Shown here piece after piece: positions 52,132 to 63,593 of a stretch of 64,000 nucleotides of DNA; the first letter of the stretch is position 1; each line of letters opens with the position of its first letter. The position numbers were made by a program, and so were the translations under genes. Under the pieces are notes generated by a model. It did not search any database, had not been told where the DNA came from, and saw nothing but the letters and a program-made list of their open reading frames with translations. The stretch lies in NCBI RefSeq assembly GCF_036017035.1, contig NZ_JAYXHS010000002.1, positions 186,001 through 250,000 of the forward strand, written 5' to 3'. The DNA comes from Viridibacterium silvisoli (GTDB taxonomy: Bacteria; Pseudomonadota; Gammaproteobacteria; Burkholderiales; Rhodocyclaceae).

Positions 52132-52317
52132 ATGAAGCAGCTTGCCCAGCGTCCTCCCGTCATGTCTCCGCACACCGCCCCGGTCGAGGCCGGCGCGACG
52201 CATGCCGTGAGCTGGCGACACTGGTTGGTGCTAGGCGTCTGGCTGGCGGGCAGTCTCGCCGTGCTGGGTGCTTTTGAATATCAGTCCGCATTGCGCGGGC
52301 TCTTGTGCGGTGGTTGA
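52132..52317 (+). CDS. Small membrane protein (hypothetical)
   Basis: A possible 61-residue protein with one hydrophobic helix (HWLVLGVWLAGSLAVLGAFE) in the second half. GGAAG precedes the ATG; an internal ATG at codon 11 is an alternative start. It reads away from the Fur box region and could be iron-regulated. It is not recognised and might not be real. Confidence 0.5.
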   Translation: MKQLAQRPPVMSPHTAPVEAGATHAVSWRHWLVLGVWLAGSLAVLGAFEYQSALRGLLCGG

Positions 52318-52386
52318 AGACGCCCGGCCAGCGTGGGGTTTGAGCCGCTTACTTTTCTCGGATCACGATTAGACGAGGAATGTCGT

Positions 52387-53877
52387 ATGAATGATGCATT
52401 GAGATTGTTCCGGGCACGTGCCGATGCGGTACTTGTCGTCGTGCTGGCAGCCCACCTCGGCGTTTGTCTGGTGGTGGCGGCTTTTACCAGCACCTGGTTG
52501 CCCGCCTTGCTGATCGGCATACCAGCCCTTGCCGTGCCAGTGTTCCTGTGGCGAACGGTGCCAGGGCAACTCGTGACCAGCCTGGCGGTGGCCGCCGGCT
52601 TCATGATCTTCTCGGCACTGCTCATTCACCAGAGCTCCGGCATGCTGGAGACGCACTTCGGCATCTTCGCCTTGCTGGCCTTCCTGCTGCTGTATTGCGA
52701 CTGGCGCCCGCTGATCATGGCTGCCGCTGTCATCGCGGTCCACCATCTCGGTTTCTCCTTCATGCAGGCGCAAGGCGTCGGCGTGTTTGTTTTCCCCAAG
52801 GCCGAGGGCGTTTCCTTTGTCTTCCTGCACGCGGCCTATGTCGTGATCGAGACGGCCATCCTCTGCTACATCGCGCGGCAGCTGCTGCTGCGCGTCGAGA
52901 GCGGTATCGATATTTCGCGTTTCGCTTCGCACGTGCATGAAGGCAAGCTCGATTTCCGCTTCGACGAAAAGCGCCTGCAACAGAGCAGCGAACTGACGTC
53001 CATCGCGGGGCTGCAAGCCTGGCTGCGCAGCTTGATCAGCGACACCCAGCAACAGGCGACGGCACTGCGCGCGCTGGCTGCCAGCCTGAGTCAATCCTCA
53101 CGTGTCATCTCACAGGGTGCATCGCGACAGAACGATGCGACGAGCAATATGGCCTCGACCATGCAGGAGCTCGGCAACACCATTCGCGACATCTCCGAGA
53201 GCGCGACGTCGGCGCACGATCTGGCAGAGCAGTCGAGCAACGCAGCGCATGCCGGCGCGCAAGTCGTGCAGGGCGCTGTTGAACAGATGACCAGTTTTGC
53301 CGACGTCGTCGACCGCGCCGTAGCGAGTGTCGAAGAGCTCGGCAGCAAGGCCGAGAAAGCCGCCCAGGTGGTCACCATCATCAAGGACATCGCGGACCAG
53401 ACGAATTTGCTCGCCCTGAATGCGGCGATCGAAGCGGCGCGTGCTGGCGAGACGGGCCGGGGCTTCGCGGTCGTGGCCGATGAAGTGCGCAAGCTGGCCG
53501 AGCGCACGACCAGCGCAACCAACGAGATTGCCGCGATGATGGGTGACATGCACAACGCCAAGAACTCCGTGCTGGAGTCCATCCAGATGGCCGTCAGTCA
53601 GGCGCACGAAGGCGTGGCGCAAGCGAGCGGTGCGGGGCAGCGCATCGGCGTGATTACCGAGAAGACCGGGCAGGTCGGCCAGATCGTCAGTCACATCTCG
53701 GATGCGCTGAGTGAGCAGACAGCTGCTTCGCAGCAGATCTCCAGTCATGTTGAAAGTATCGCGAGGATGGCCGATGAAGCCGAGTCGAACACGCGCAACA
53801 TCGCCGAACAAGCGACCAGACTCGATCAGATTTCCAGCAGCCTGCACAACTCCCTGTCGCGCTACAAGATCGGTTGA
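52387..53877 (+). CDS. Methyl-accepting chemotaxis protein with polytopic membrane sensor
   Basis: A 496-residue chemoreceptor. Instead of a periplasmic ligand domain it has about six helices in the first 190 residues with conserved acidic/His motifs (SSGMLETHFGIFALLAFLLL, then AVIAVHHLGFSFMQAQG). The cytoplasmic signalling half has the MCP hairpin tip DQTNLLALNAAIEAARAGE and GRGFAVVADEVRKLAERT. It signals to CheA/CheW. The ATG of MNDALR follows a good GAGGAA site. The sensed signal may be intramembrane (redox, heme or metal), an inference from the His pairs. Confidence 0.92.
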   Translation: MNDALRLFRARADAVLVVVLAAHLGVCLVVAAFTSTWLPALLIGIPALAVPVFLWRTVPGQLVTSLAVAAGFMIFSALLIHQSSGMLETHFGIFALLAFLLLYCDWRPLIMAAAVIAVHHLGFSFMQAQGVGVFVFPKAEGVSFVFLHAAYVVIETAILCYIARQLLLRVESGIDISRFASHVHEGKLDFRFDEKRLQQSSELTSIAGLQAWLRSLISDTQQQATALRALAASLSQSSRVISQGASRQNDATSNMASTMQELGNTIRDISESATSAHDLAEQSSNAAHAGAQVVQGAVEQMTSFADVVDRAVASVEELGSKAEKAAQVVTIIKDIADQTNLLALNAAIEAARAGETGRGFAVVADEVRKLAERTTSATNEIAAMMGDMHNAKNSVLESIQMAVSQAHEGVAQASGAGQRIGVITEKTGQVGQIVSHISDALSEQTAASQQISSHVESIARMADEAESNTRNIAEQATRLDQISSSLHNSLSRYKIG

Positions 53878-53907
53878 CCCGCAAGAAGTCAGACCGCATC
53901 GGATGCA

Positions 53908-53935
53908 GAAAAGGCCGGGTGATTCCGGCCTTTCT
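53908..53935. terminator. Bidirectional terminator behind the MCP gene
   Basis: AAAGGCCGG / CCGGCCTTT stem with a six-base loop and A/T flanks, between the convergent MCP and DUF3750 genes. Confidence 0.85.
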
Positions 53936-53954
53936 TACTGCGTGCGACGCAGGC

Positions 53955-54743
53955 TCAGTCGTGCAATTCGCGCGTCGTATCGTCCATGCCCAGGCGGCCG
54001 ATGAAGGGCAGGCGCAGCGCGGGGCGGTTGAAGTCGATGCCGAAGTCCAGGCCGAGCACATTGAGCTCGATCCCTTCCTCGAGGCCAAGGTTGAACCCGA
54101 GCAGGCCCAACAATGACAACTGTATTCCGCGGCCGGAAGGGCTCAGACCCAACGGCCGGGTGAGCGGGCGATAGTCCTTGCCGATGGCATTGGCGGGCAT
54201 GTCGAGACGCAGCGTCGGCACTTCGCGGCCGATATGTGCGACGAAGGTATTGCTGTTGGGGCCGGGATAGGCATCGTAGGTGTCGGCATACGGATAGCTC
54301 GCGATGGCCGCTTCAATCTCGCCGATCATTGCCTCCACGCCCGGGCCGCGATGCTCGACCAGCAGCTGTGGCTGCGCGCCGAACCACAGGCCGTCGGCAA
54401 TCGCGTAGTCACGCTGCACGACGTCACTGCCGCGCCAGCCGACCACGTCATAGCGCGTCCAGGCCGTCTCGCTGCGTCGCTTGTAAATGATCCAGGTATG
54501 CACGGCGAAACGCCCGCGCCAGCCCCAGGTCTGTGCGGCATAGACCTGCACGATGGCTGTGTCTGCCAGCGTGGCAGGGTCGGGGGCAATGCCGGAGGAG
54601 TGACGTGGTGCGTCGGCCCAGCTCATGGGGCGTGACGCTTCTTCGCCAGTCGCCGTCCGCACGAAGCTCAAGGCCAGCGATAGGCATCCGATCGATACGA
54701 AGGTCAGCGCCAAGGTCCGTAGCACACGCCTTGCGGTTTTCAT
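53955..54743 (-). CDS. DUF3750 family protein
   Basis: A 262-residue protein with an N-terminal membrane segment (VLRTLALTFVSIGCLSLALS) and a globular extracytoplasmic domain. DUF3750 features: IVQVYAAQTWGWRGRFAVHT, RYDVVGWRGSDVVQRDY, YPGPNSNTFVAHIGREVPTL, ending in a glycine-rich repeat with several LGLEEGIELNVLGLDFG-like units. Unknown function. Start with a strong AGGAGA ribosome site. Monocistronic behind leuS. Confidence 0.85.
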   Translation of the reverse strand: MKTARRVLRTLALTFVSIGCLSLALSFVRTATGEEASRPMSWADAPRHSSGIAPDPATLADTAIVQVYAAQTWGWRGRFAVHTWIIYKRRSETAWTRYDVVGWRGSDVVQRDYAIADGLWFGAQPQLLVEHRGPGVEAMIGEIEAAIASYPYADTYDAYPGPNSNTFVAHIGREVPTLRLDMPANAIGKDYRPLTRPLGLSPSGRGIQLSLLGLLGFNLGLEEGIELNVLGLDFGIDFNRPALRLPFIGRLGMDDTTRELHD

Positions 54744-54796
54744 GTCGAATCTCCTGTGCATCTCGTCAGCGCGGAACAGGGCAGAGCATGACAAAA

Positions 54797-54826
54797 AAAG
54801 AGGCGCCACAGGCGCCTCTTTGTCGA
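54797..54826 (-). terminator. Terminator of leuS
   Basis: AAGAGGCGCC / GGCGCCTCTT stem with a three-base loop followed leftward by seven T residues, 20 bp behind the leuS stop. Confidence 0.93.
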
Positions 54827-54842
54827 TGCAGCGAGGATCAGA

Positions 54843-57482
<2,640 letters not shown>

Positions 57483-57641
57483 GGGGATGGGCGTGGGCCG
57501 AGTAGGGCCTGGTTCGGTTGGCGAATCCGCCATTTTAGCAGCACGCTCGCGGCAAAGCCCGCATGGGACGTATGCGACGCCCGTCGGCAGGTCCTATGAT
57601 GGGATCTTCAGCGCCGCGTGGCGCGGACATGGAGAGTTGAT

Positions 57642-58187
57642 ATGAGACGCGAGGCAAGGCAGCAATTGGTGGGCAGGGCCGGATGGCGAGTGTCACTGGG
57701 CGCTGCGTTGGGGGCGTGCCTGATGCTGCCCGTGCTGGCGATGGCGGCCACCCAGGCTCCCAAGGTCGCCGTGCGCTTCGGCCCGCCTGCGGGCCTCTCC
57801 GAGAATCGCGACCGGAGCTATGTGAGCAAACAGCAAGGCGCCTGGTTGGTTCAGCTGGGCCTGTACATGCAGAAGACGATTTCGCCGGGCCTGGCAGGCA
57901 ACGAGCGTGCGGAGATCGAGGTGCGTGATCTCAAGTTTGCAGGGAATGTTGAGTCCTGGAGCGGGCCGGCAGGCAGTGGCCCGCGGGTGGTGCGTGACAC
58001 GACCCCACCGCGCATGCACGTTGTCTTCCGCGTCGTCGATGAAAATGGGCAGGTGCTGCGCAGTGGCGAACGCAAGCTGCGTGACATGAACTTCATGGTC
58101 AGCACTGGTAGCCCCGGCGACACGCTGCGCTACGAAAAGTCTCTTGTCGACGACTGGGTGGATCTCGACTTTCCTGCCAGGCCCTGA
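57642..58187 (+). CDS. DUF3016 family exported protein (copy 2)
   Basis: A 181-residue exported protein with signal peptide (VSLGAALGACLMLPVLAMAA) and the same blocks as copy 1: VVRDTTPPRMHVVFRVVDEN, GERKLRDMNFMVS and TLRYEKSLVDDWVDLDFPA. GGAG precedes the ATG with good spacing. Divergent from leuS and convergent with the hybrid kinase gene. Function unknown. Confidence 0.88.
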   Translation: MRREARQQLVGRAGWRVSLGAALGACLMLPVLAMAATQAPKVAVRFGPPAGLSENRDRSYVSKQQGAWLVQLGLYMQKTISPGLAGNERAEIEVRDLKFAGNVESWSGPAGSGPRVVRDTTPPRMHVVFRVVDENGQVLRSGERKLRDMNFMVSTGSPGDTLRYEKSLVDDWVDLDFPARP

Positions 58188-58220
58188 GTCCGCGCAAGGC
58201 TTCGTGCCTGCCGGGAGTGC

Positions 58221-61200
58221 CTATTCAAAGCACTCCTGGATGCTCGTCAGCGCGCCGCGCAGGCGCGGGTACTCGCGCTCCAGCGCCGGCGTATCGGCGC
58301 GAACGGCGGCATCCTTCAGGTGGGCTGCGAAGTCGTGCATCTCGTCCATGCCGACTTTTTCCGCGCTGCCGCTGATGCTTTGAAACAAACTGGCCAGTGC
58401 CTCCATGTCGCGGCTCTGCCAGGCAGCGTCCATCAGGCTGATGCGCTCCGGAATGGCAGAAACGAACACGTTCATGACTCGCTCCATCAAGTCGTCTGCC
58501 TGCCCGGCCAGTTCGACCCCGCTTGTGTGCCCTGAGGTGCTGCTCGCCGTCTCGTACCAGCTACGGTGGGCCGTATCCTGCCAGGGCTGGGTGCTGGTGG
58601 CCGGGACATGGTTGGCCTCAAGCGTCTGAATGATAGTCTCGAGAATCTGGTGCAGCTGACGTTCGGACACCGGCTTGGTCACGAAATCGTCCATTCCCGC
58701 GTCGAGGTACTGCTGCCTATCCTCGTCGCTGGCGTTTGCGGTGAGCGCGATGATGTGGATGTCGGGATTGCGTACGGTCATCCCCGGCAGGCCGCCGGCG
58801 CGGATGGCACGTGTCGCATCGGCACCGTCCATCTCCGGCATGCGTCCATCCATGAGGACGACGTCATAGTCCCTGTTGGCCAATGCCTGCACGGCGGCCA
58901 GGCCGGTCCCGACGATATCTACTTCATGCCCCATGTGCGTCAGCTGGGTACGCACGATGAGCTGGTTTACGGGCACGTCTTCGGCGCACAGCACGCTAAG
59001 CCGTCGTGCATGCGGGCGCAGGGGCGCTTCCAGGTCGACGCTGGGCGCAACACCCGGCGACAGGAACAGGTCGAAACGGAAGGTCGTGCCCGCACCGTCC
59101 TCACTGCTTACCTCGATCTTGCCGCCCATGGCCTCGACCAGCTCGCGGCAGATTGCCAGGCCCAGGCCGGTGCCACCGTAGCGGCGCGTGGTCGAGACGT
59201 CAGCCTGATGGAATTTCTGGAAAAGCCGTGGCAAGGCTTCGGCCGGGATGCCGATGCCCGTATCCCGGACGCTGAAGCCGACATGATGCTGCTCGCCGAC
59301 CATGCCAAGGTCATTCACGGTGACGGCAATGGAGCCTTGATCGGTGAACTTCACGGCGTTGCCAACCAGATTCATGAGTACCTGGCGGATACGCGTCGGG
59401 TCGCCCTGCAGGTACTGCGGCAGCGTCGGGGCGATGTCGAGATCGAAGCGCAGGCTGCGGCTGGCGGCATGTGAGCGGAAGGCCTGGATGCTGTCACGGG
59501 TCTTGGCGCGGAGATCGAAGTCGATGTGCTCGATCTTCAGCTGGCCGGCCTCGATCTTCGAGAAATCGAGAATGTCGTTGATGATGCCCAGCAGCGATTC
59601 GGCGTTCGACAGACTCATGTCGAGATAGTCGTGCGTTTCGCGCGTCAGCGAGCGGTCGTGCAGGGCGAGGCGCAAGGTGCCGATGACGCCCGACAAGGGC
59701 GTGCGGATCTCGTGGCTCATGCTGGCGAGGAATACCGACTTTGCCTGGTTGGCGCGCGCAGCTTCTTCCTCGGCCTGACGCCACTGCGTAATGTTGAAGT
59801 TGGCGCCGACGATGACCTTGTTGCCTTCGGCGTCGACGCAGGCGCGTTTGGAAATGAGCCGATAGCGCGCTTCGCCGGTTTCTGCGTGAGGGCGGCTTTC
59901 CTCCTTCAGGATGACGGCGCCCTGGAGGACCGCAGCGTCTTCCGCGGAAACGACATGGAAAATCTCTTCGAGGATCTTCGGATCCCGTGGATTCGGATTG
60001 CTCGGGTGGATCGACGAATCACCAATGATGGCTTCGCGCGGGCGGCCACGCTCCTGGATGAAAGCCTCGTTGACCATCAGGTAACGGCTTTCGGCGTCCT
60101 TCACGTACACCGGCTGCGGGATGACGTCGATCAGGCGCTGCATATAGGTCTGCACGCGCTGGCGCAATTCCACCTCGCGGTCCAGCGCGGCCTGTAGCGT
60201 GCGCTCGGCGATACGCAGGCTGGTGATGTCGAAGTGCGCGCCGACAATGATGGGGTTGCCGTCGGCATCGAAGCTCAGGCGCTTGTGGACCTGGCGGATA
60301 CGTTCTTCGCCCGTCACCGGCGTGCGTGCGTGGTGTTCCTTGAAAATGTTCGTGCCGTTGCGCAGGATCTCGGCGTCTTCTTCGGCCACCATGTGAATCG
60401 AGTCGGCATTCGGTGCGAGATCGAATGAGGTCATGCCAATGAGCTCGTGCGCTGGGCGCTGGCGCTCGCGCGCGAATGCCTGATTGACCATCAGGAAGTG
60501 CGCTTGCGCATCCTTGATGTAGATAGGCTCGGGCATCACGTCGATGAGTCGCTGCACGAAATCCTGGGTGCGTTTGCGTTGTTCACGCTCACGCTCCAGC
60601 ACCTCCTGCAACTCGCGCTCGGCGACACGCCAGCGTGTCACGTTGAAGTTGGTGCCGATGATGACTTTGTGGCCGCGCGCATCCATGCACGCCTCCTTCG
60701 CCACCACCTGGAAACGCTCCTCGCCGGTGACGGGGTTGGGGCCGTGTTCTTCCTTGAAGAGCTGAAGGCCTGCGAGCACCTTGCGGTCCTCGTCGAAGAC
60801 CATCTTGCCGTAGGTGGGGTCGTCGAAGACATGTTCTGGCAGCTGGCCAATCATCTCTTCCGGCTGCTTGTTCAGCTGGCGCGCAAAAGCCTGGTTGACC
60901 AACAGGTAGCGACTGTTCGCGTCCTTGATGTAAACCGGTTCGGGAATGATGTTGATGATGCGCTGCAAAAAGGCGTGCGTTTGCGCAGTGCCGCCTTCGG
61001 GAGGCGTCGGTTTCGTGAGATTCCAGAGGGCGAGTAGCAGGGCGCTGAAGCCGGTCAGCGCGAGGGCCACAACTTCAGGAAGATGCCAGTACAGCGAGCC
61101 GAGCGCGGCCATCGTCGCCAGCGCAACAGACAAGCCAATGTCCACGAGTCTCCTGCTGATCTCACGCCTGCTCATTGCTGTTCCAGTGTTCCGTACCTGT

Positions 61201-61244
61201 GCCAAAACGCGTTCCGCAATTGTCTTTAGTGATGCCCGAATCAT
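58221..61244 (-). CDS. Hybrid histidine kinase: membrane anchor, three PAS, HisKA, HATPase, REC, degenerate Hpt
   Basis: A 1007-residue hybrid kinase. Two helices near residues 35-75; three PAS domains of one repeat family (about 90-205, 225-345, 365-490), each with the pattern VYIKDANSRYLLVNQAFAR or close; HisKA with phospho-acceptor His511 in SMSHEIRTPLSG; HATPase with GNAVKFTDQG, DTGIGIP and GGTGLGLAI; receiver with Asp799 (VVLMDGRMPEMDG). The C-terminal part has the shape of an Hpt domain, but where AHSLKGSA is expected it reads FQSISGSA, with Gln955 in place of His. Phosphorelay must end elsewhere. An ATG 23 codons downstream is an alternative start. Confidence 0.93.
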   Translation of the reverse strand: MIRASLKTIAERVLAQVRNTGTAMSRREISRRLVDIGLSVALATMAALGSLYWHLPEVVALALTGFSALLLALWNLTKPTPPEGGTAQTHAFLQRIINIIPEPVYIKDANSRYLLVNQAFARQLNKQPEEMIGQLPEHVFDDPTYGKMVFDEDRKVLAGLQLFKEEHGPNPVTGEERFQVVAKEACMDARGHKVIIGTNFNVTRWRVAERELQEVLEREREQRKRTQDFVQRLIDVMPEPIYIKDAQAHFLMVNQAFARERQRPAHELIGMTSFDLAPNADSIHMVAEEDAEILRNGTNIFKEHHARTPVTGEERIRQVHKRLSFDADGNPIIVGAHFDITSLRIAERTLQAALDREVELRQRVQTYMQRLIDVIPQPVYVKDAESRYLMVNEAFIQERGRPREAIIGDSSIHPSNPNPRDPKILEEIFHVVSAEDAAVLQGAVILKEESRPHAETGEARYRLISKRACVDAEGNKVIVGANFNITQWRQAEEEAARANQAKSVFLASMSHEIRTPLSGVIGTLRLALHDRSLTRETHDYLDMSLSNAESLLGIINDILDFSKIEAGQLKIEHIDFDLRAKTRDSIQAFRSHAASRSLRFDLDIAPTLPQYLQGDPTRIRQVLMNLVGNAVKFTDQGSIAVTVNDLGMVGEQHHVGFSVRDTGIGIPAEALPRLFQKFHQADVSTTRRYGGTGLGLAICRELVEAMGGKIEVSSEDGAGTTFRFDLFLSPGVAPSVDLEAPLRPHARRLSVLCAEDVPVNQLIVRTQLTHMGHEVDIVGTGLAAVQALANRDYDVVLMDGRMPEMDGADATRAIRAGGLPGMTVRNPDIHIIALTANASDEDRQQYLDAGMDDFVTKPVSERQLHQILETIIQTLEANHVPATSTQPWQDTAHRSWYETASSTSGHTSGVELAGQADDLMERVMNVFVSAIPERISLMDAAWQSRDMEALASLFQSISGSAEKVGMDEMHDFAAHLKDAAVRADTPALEREYPRLRGALTSIQECFE

Positions 61245-61308
61245 TCAGGACAGGGCTTGATCCGGCCGAGGCCCGTACAATACAGGCTTCTCTCAAAGCA
61301 TTCTTCTC

Positions 61309-63522
61309 ATGGCCAGCCTGCTTGACAAGCTCAACCCCGAACAACTCGCCGCCGTCACCCTGCCTGCCGAACCCGCATTGATTCTCGCGGGCGCCGGCTC
61401 CGGCAAGACGCGGGTGCTGACCACGCGCCTTGCCTGGCTGCTGCAGACCGGGCAGGTCACGCAGTCCGGCGTCCTCGCCGTTACCTTTACGAACAAAGCT
61501 GCCAAGGAGATGCTTACGCGTCTCTCCGCCATGCTGCCGATCAATACCCGTGGCATGTGGATCGGCACTTTTCACGGGTTGTGCAACCGTTTCCTGCGAG
61601 CGCATCATCGTGAAGCTGCGCTGCCGCAGACCTTCCAGATTCTGGATACATCGGACCAGCTTGCCGCCATCAAGCGCTTGCTCAAGGCGCTCAATGTCGA
61701 CGATGAAAAATACCCGCCGCGCGAACTGCAGCATTTCATCAACGGCAACAAGGAGGCGGGTTATCGCGCGCATGCCGTCGAGGCATGGGATGACTACACG
61801 CGCAAACGCGTCGAACTGTACGCCGAATACGATGCGCAATGTCAGCGTGAAGGCGTAGTCGATTTCCCTGAGTTGCTATTGCGTTCCTATGAATTGCTCG
61901 AGCGCAACGAACCGATCCGTCGTCATTATCAGAGCCGTTTCCGCCATGTGCTGGTCGATGAATTTCAGGATACCAATCGACTGCAATACCTGTGGTTGAA
62001 ACTGTTGGCCGGTCATGCCACTGCGTCGCCTGCAGCTGTATTTGCCGTGGGTGACGACGATCAGAGTATTTATGGTTTTCGTGGCGCCGAGGTCGGCAAT
62101 ATGCGTGACTTCGAGCGAGAGTTCAAGGTACCCCGCGTCATTCGCCTGGAGCAGAACTACCGCTCGCACGGCAATATCCTCGATGCTGCAAACGCCATAA
62201 TTGCCAATAACAGCAAACGCCTCGGCAAGAACCTGTGGACCGACCAGGGCAGCGGCGAGCCGATCCGTGTTTACGAGGCTGTGGCCGACCTCGATGAGGC
62301 GCGCTGGATCGTTGAGGAAATCCAGCAACTGGTGCGTGACGGTGCGTCCCGCAGTGATATTGCCTTGCTCTACCGCAGCAATGCCCAGTCACGCGTGCTC
62401 GAGCACCAGCTGTTCTCGCTTGGCATTTCCTATCGCGTCTATGGCGGCCTGCGTTTCTTCGAGCGCCAGGAGATCAAGCACGCACTGGCTTACCTGCGTC
62501 TGATCGCCAACCCGGATGACGACACCGCCTTCGCGCGCGTCGTGAACTTCCCGACCCGTGGCATCGGCGCGCGTTCGCTGGAGCAATTGCAGGATGCGTC
62601 GCGCGTCTACAACACCAGCCTCTACGCCACGGTGTCGCATTTGTCCGGCAAGCCAGCGCAGGCCGTTGGTGCCTTCGTGCGGCTCATCGAGGAGATGCGT
62701 CATGCGACGACAGGCCTGCCCTTGCCGGAGGTGGTCGATCATGTTCTCGATGTGTCCGGCTTGCGCACGCATTACAAGGCGGAACGCGAGGGCGAAGAGC
62801 GCCTCGCCAACCTCGATGAACTCATCAATGCGGCTGCCTACTTCGTACATGAGGACGGAGCGCCTCCTGCAGAGGGCGAAGAGGTGCTAGCGGGTGATCC
62901 GCTCTCGCGCTTCCTGTCGCATGCCTCGCTTGAGGCTGGTGATCATCAGGCTGATGCCGGCCAGGACGCTATCCAGCTCATGACAGTGCATGCCGCAAAG
63001 GGGCTGGAGTTTGATATGGTCTTCCTGAGCGGGCTGGAGGACGGCCTGTTCCCGCACGAGAATTCCATTACCTCGCTGGAGGGCCTGGAGGAAGAGCGGC
63101 GCCTGATGTATGTCGCTGTCACACGTGCGCGCCAGCGGCTCTATCTGTCACTGGCACAGAGCCGCATGCTGCATGGTCAGACGCGCTATGCAATGAAGTC
63201 GCGCTTCTTCACGGAAATTCCGGAGGAGTTGCTGAAGTGGCTCACGCCACGCGTGCAGCAAGGCTTTGGGGCCGTGCATACGCCGACGCGCAACTACGAT
63301 GGCGATAACCATGCGACATCGCGACTCAACACGCCACGGCAGAACGGCCGTGATCTGGGTGGTTTTTACGTCGGTCAGGCCGTTCGCCACGGCCGCTTCG
63401 GTTCGGGTGTCATCGTATCGGCCGAAGGCAGCGGTGCCGATGCGCGCGTGCAGGTCAATTTCGGTTCGGGCGTAGGCATCAAGCTGCTGGCATTGAGCGT
63501 CGCCAAGCTCGAGGCGGAGTAG
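61309..63522 (+). CDS. uvrD: DNA helicase II UvrD
   Basis: A 737-residue superfamily-1 3'-5' helicase of excision and mismatch repair: Walker A GAGSGKTR (Lys33), AVTFTNKAAKEM, DEFQDTNRLQYLW, GDDDQSIYGFRGAE, RLEQNYRSHGNILDAAN, TVHAAKGLEFDMVFLSGLED and YVAVTRARQRLYL. The C-terminal GGFYVGQAVRHGRFGSGVIV is the polymerase-contacting Tudor-like domain of UvrD, which argues against Rep or PcrA naming. Divergent from the hybrid kinase. Confidence 0.95.
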   Translation: MASLLDKLNPEQLAAVTLPAEPALILAGAGSGKTRVLTTRLAWLLQTGQVTQSGVLAVTFTNKAAKEMLTRLSAMLPINTRGMWIGTFHGLCNRFLRAHHREAALPQTFQILDTSDQLAAIKRLLKALNVDDEKYPPRELQHFINGNKEAGYRAHAVEAWDDYTRKRVELYAEYDAQCQREGVVDFPELLLRSYELLERNEPIRRHYQSRFRHVLVDEFQDTNRLQYLWLKLLAGHATASPAAVFAVGDDDQSIYGFRGAEVGNMRDFEREFKVPRVIRLEQNYRSHGNILDAANAIIANNSKRLGKNLWTDQGSGEPIRVYEAVADLDEARWIVEEIQQLVRDGASRSDIALLYRSNAQSRVLEHQLFSLGISYRVYGGLRFFERQEIKHALAYLRLIANPDDDTAFARVVNFPTRGIGARSLEQLQDASRVYNTSLYATVSHLSGKPAQAVGAFVRLIEEMRHATTGLPLPEVVDHVLDVSGLRTHYKAEREGEERLANLDELINAAAYFVHEDGAPPAEGEEVLAGDPLSRFLSHASLEAGDHQADAGQDAIQLMTVHAAKGLEFDMVFLSGLEDGLFPHENSITSLEGLEEERRLMYVAVTRARQRLYLSLAQSRMLHGQTRYAMKSRFFTEIPEELLKWLTPRVQQGFGAVHTPTRNYDGDNHATSRLNTPRQNGRDLGGFYVGQAVRHGRFGSGVIVSAEGSGADARVQVNFGSGVGIKLLALSVAKLEAE

Positions 63523-63550
63523 GGCGGAGCTTGCACCTACTTTGCGTCTA

Positions 63551-63566
63551 GCCGCCTCCCGGCGGC
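63551..63566. other. Short GC hairpin between uvrD and gabD
   Basis: GCCGCC-TCCC-GGCGGC in the 71-bp gap between the convergent ends. No T-run, so a terminator is not certain. Confidence 0.35.
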
Positions 63567-63593
63567 AGACGGAACCTCCGGTGGAGCTCCGCG

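Noticed and set aside
57483..57533. 17-residue N-terminal extension of LeuS
   Set aside because: The residues are proline-rich and unlike any LeuS start; MQEN aligns with the start of known LeuS proteins. Not fully excluded.
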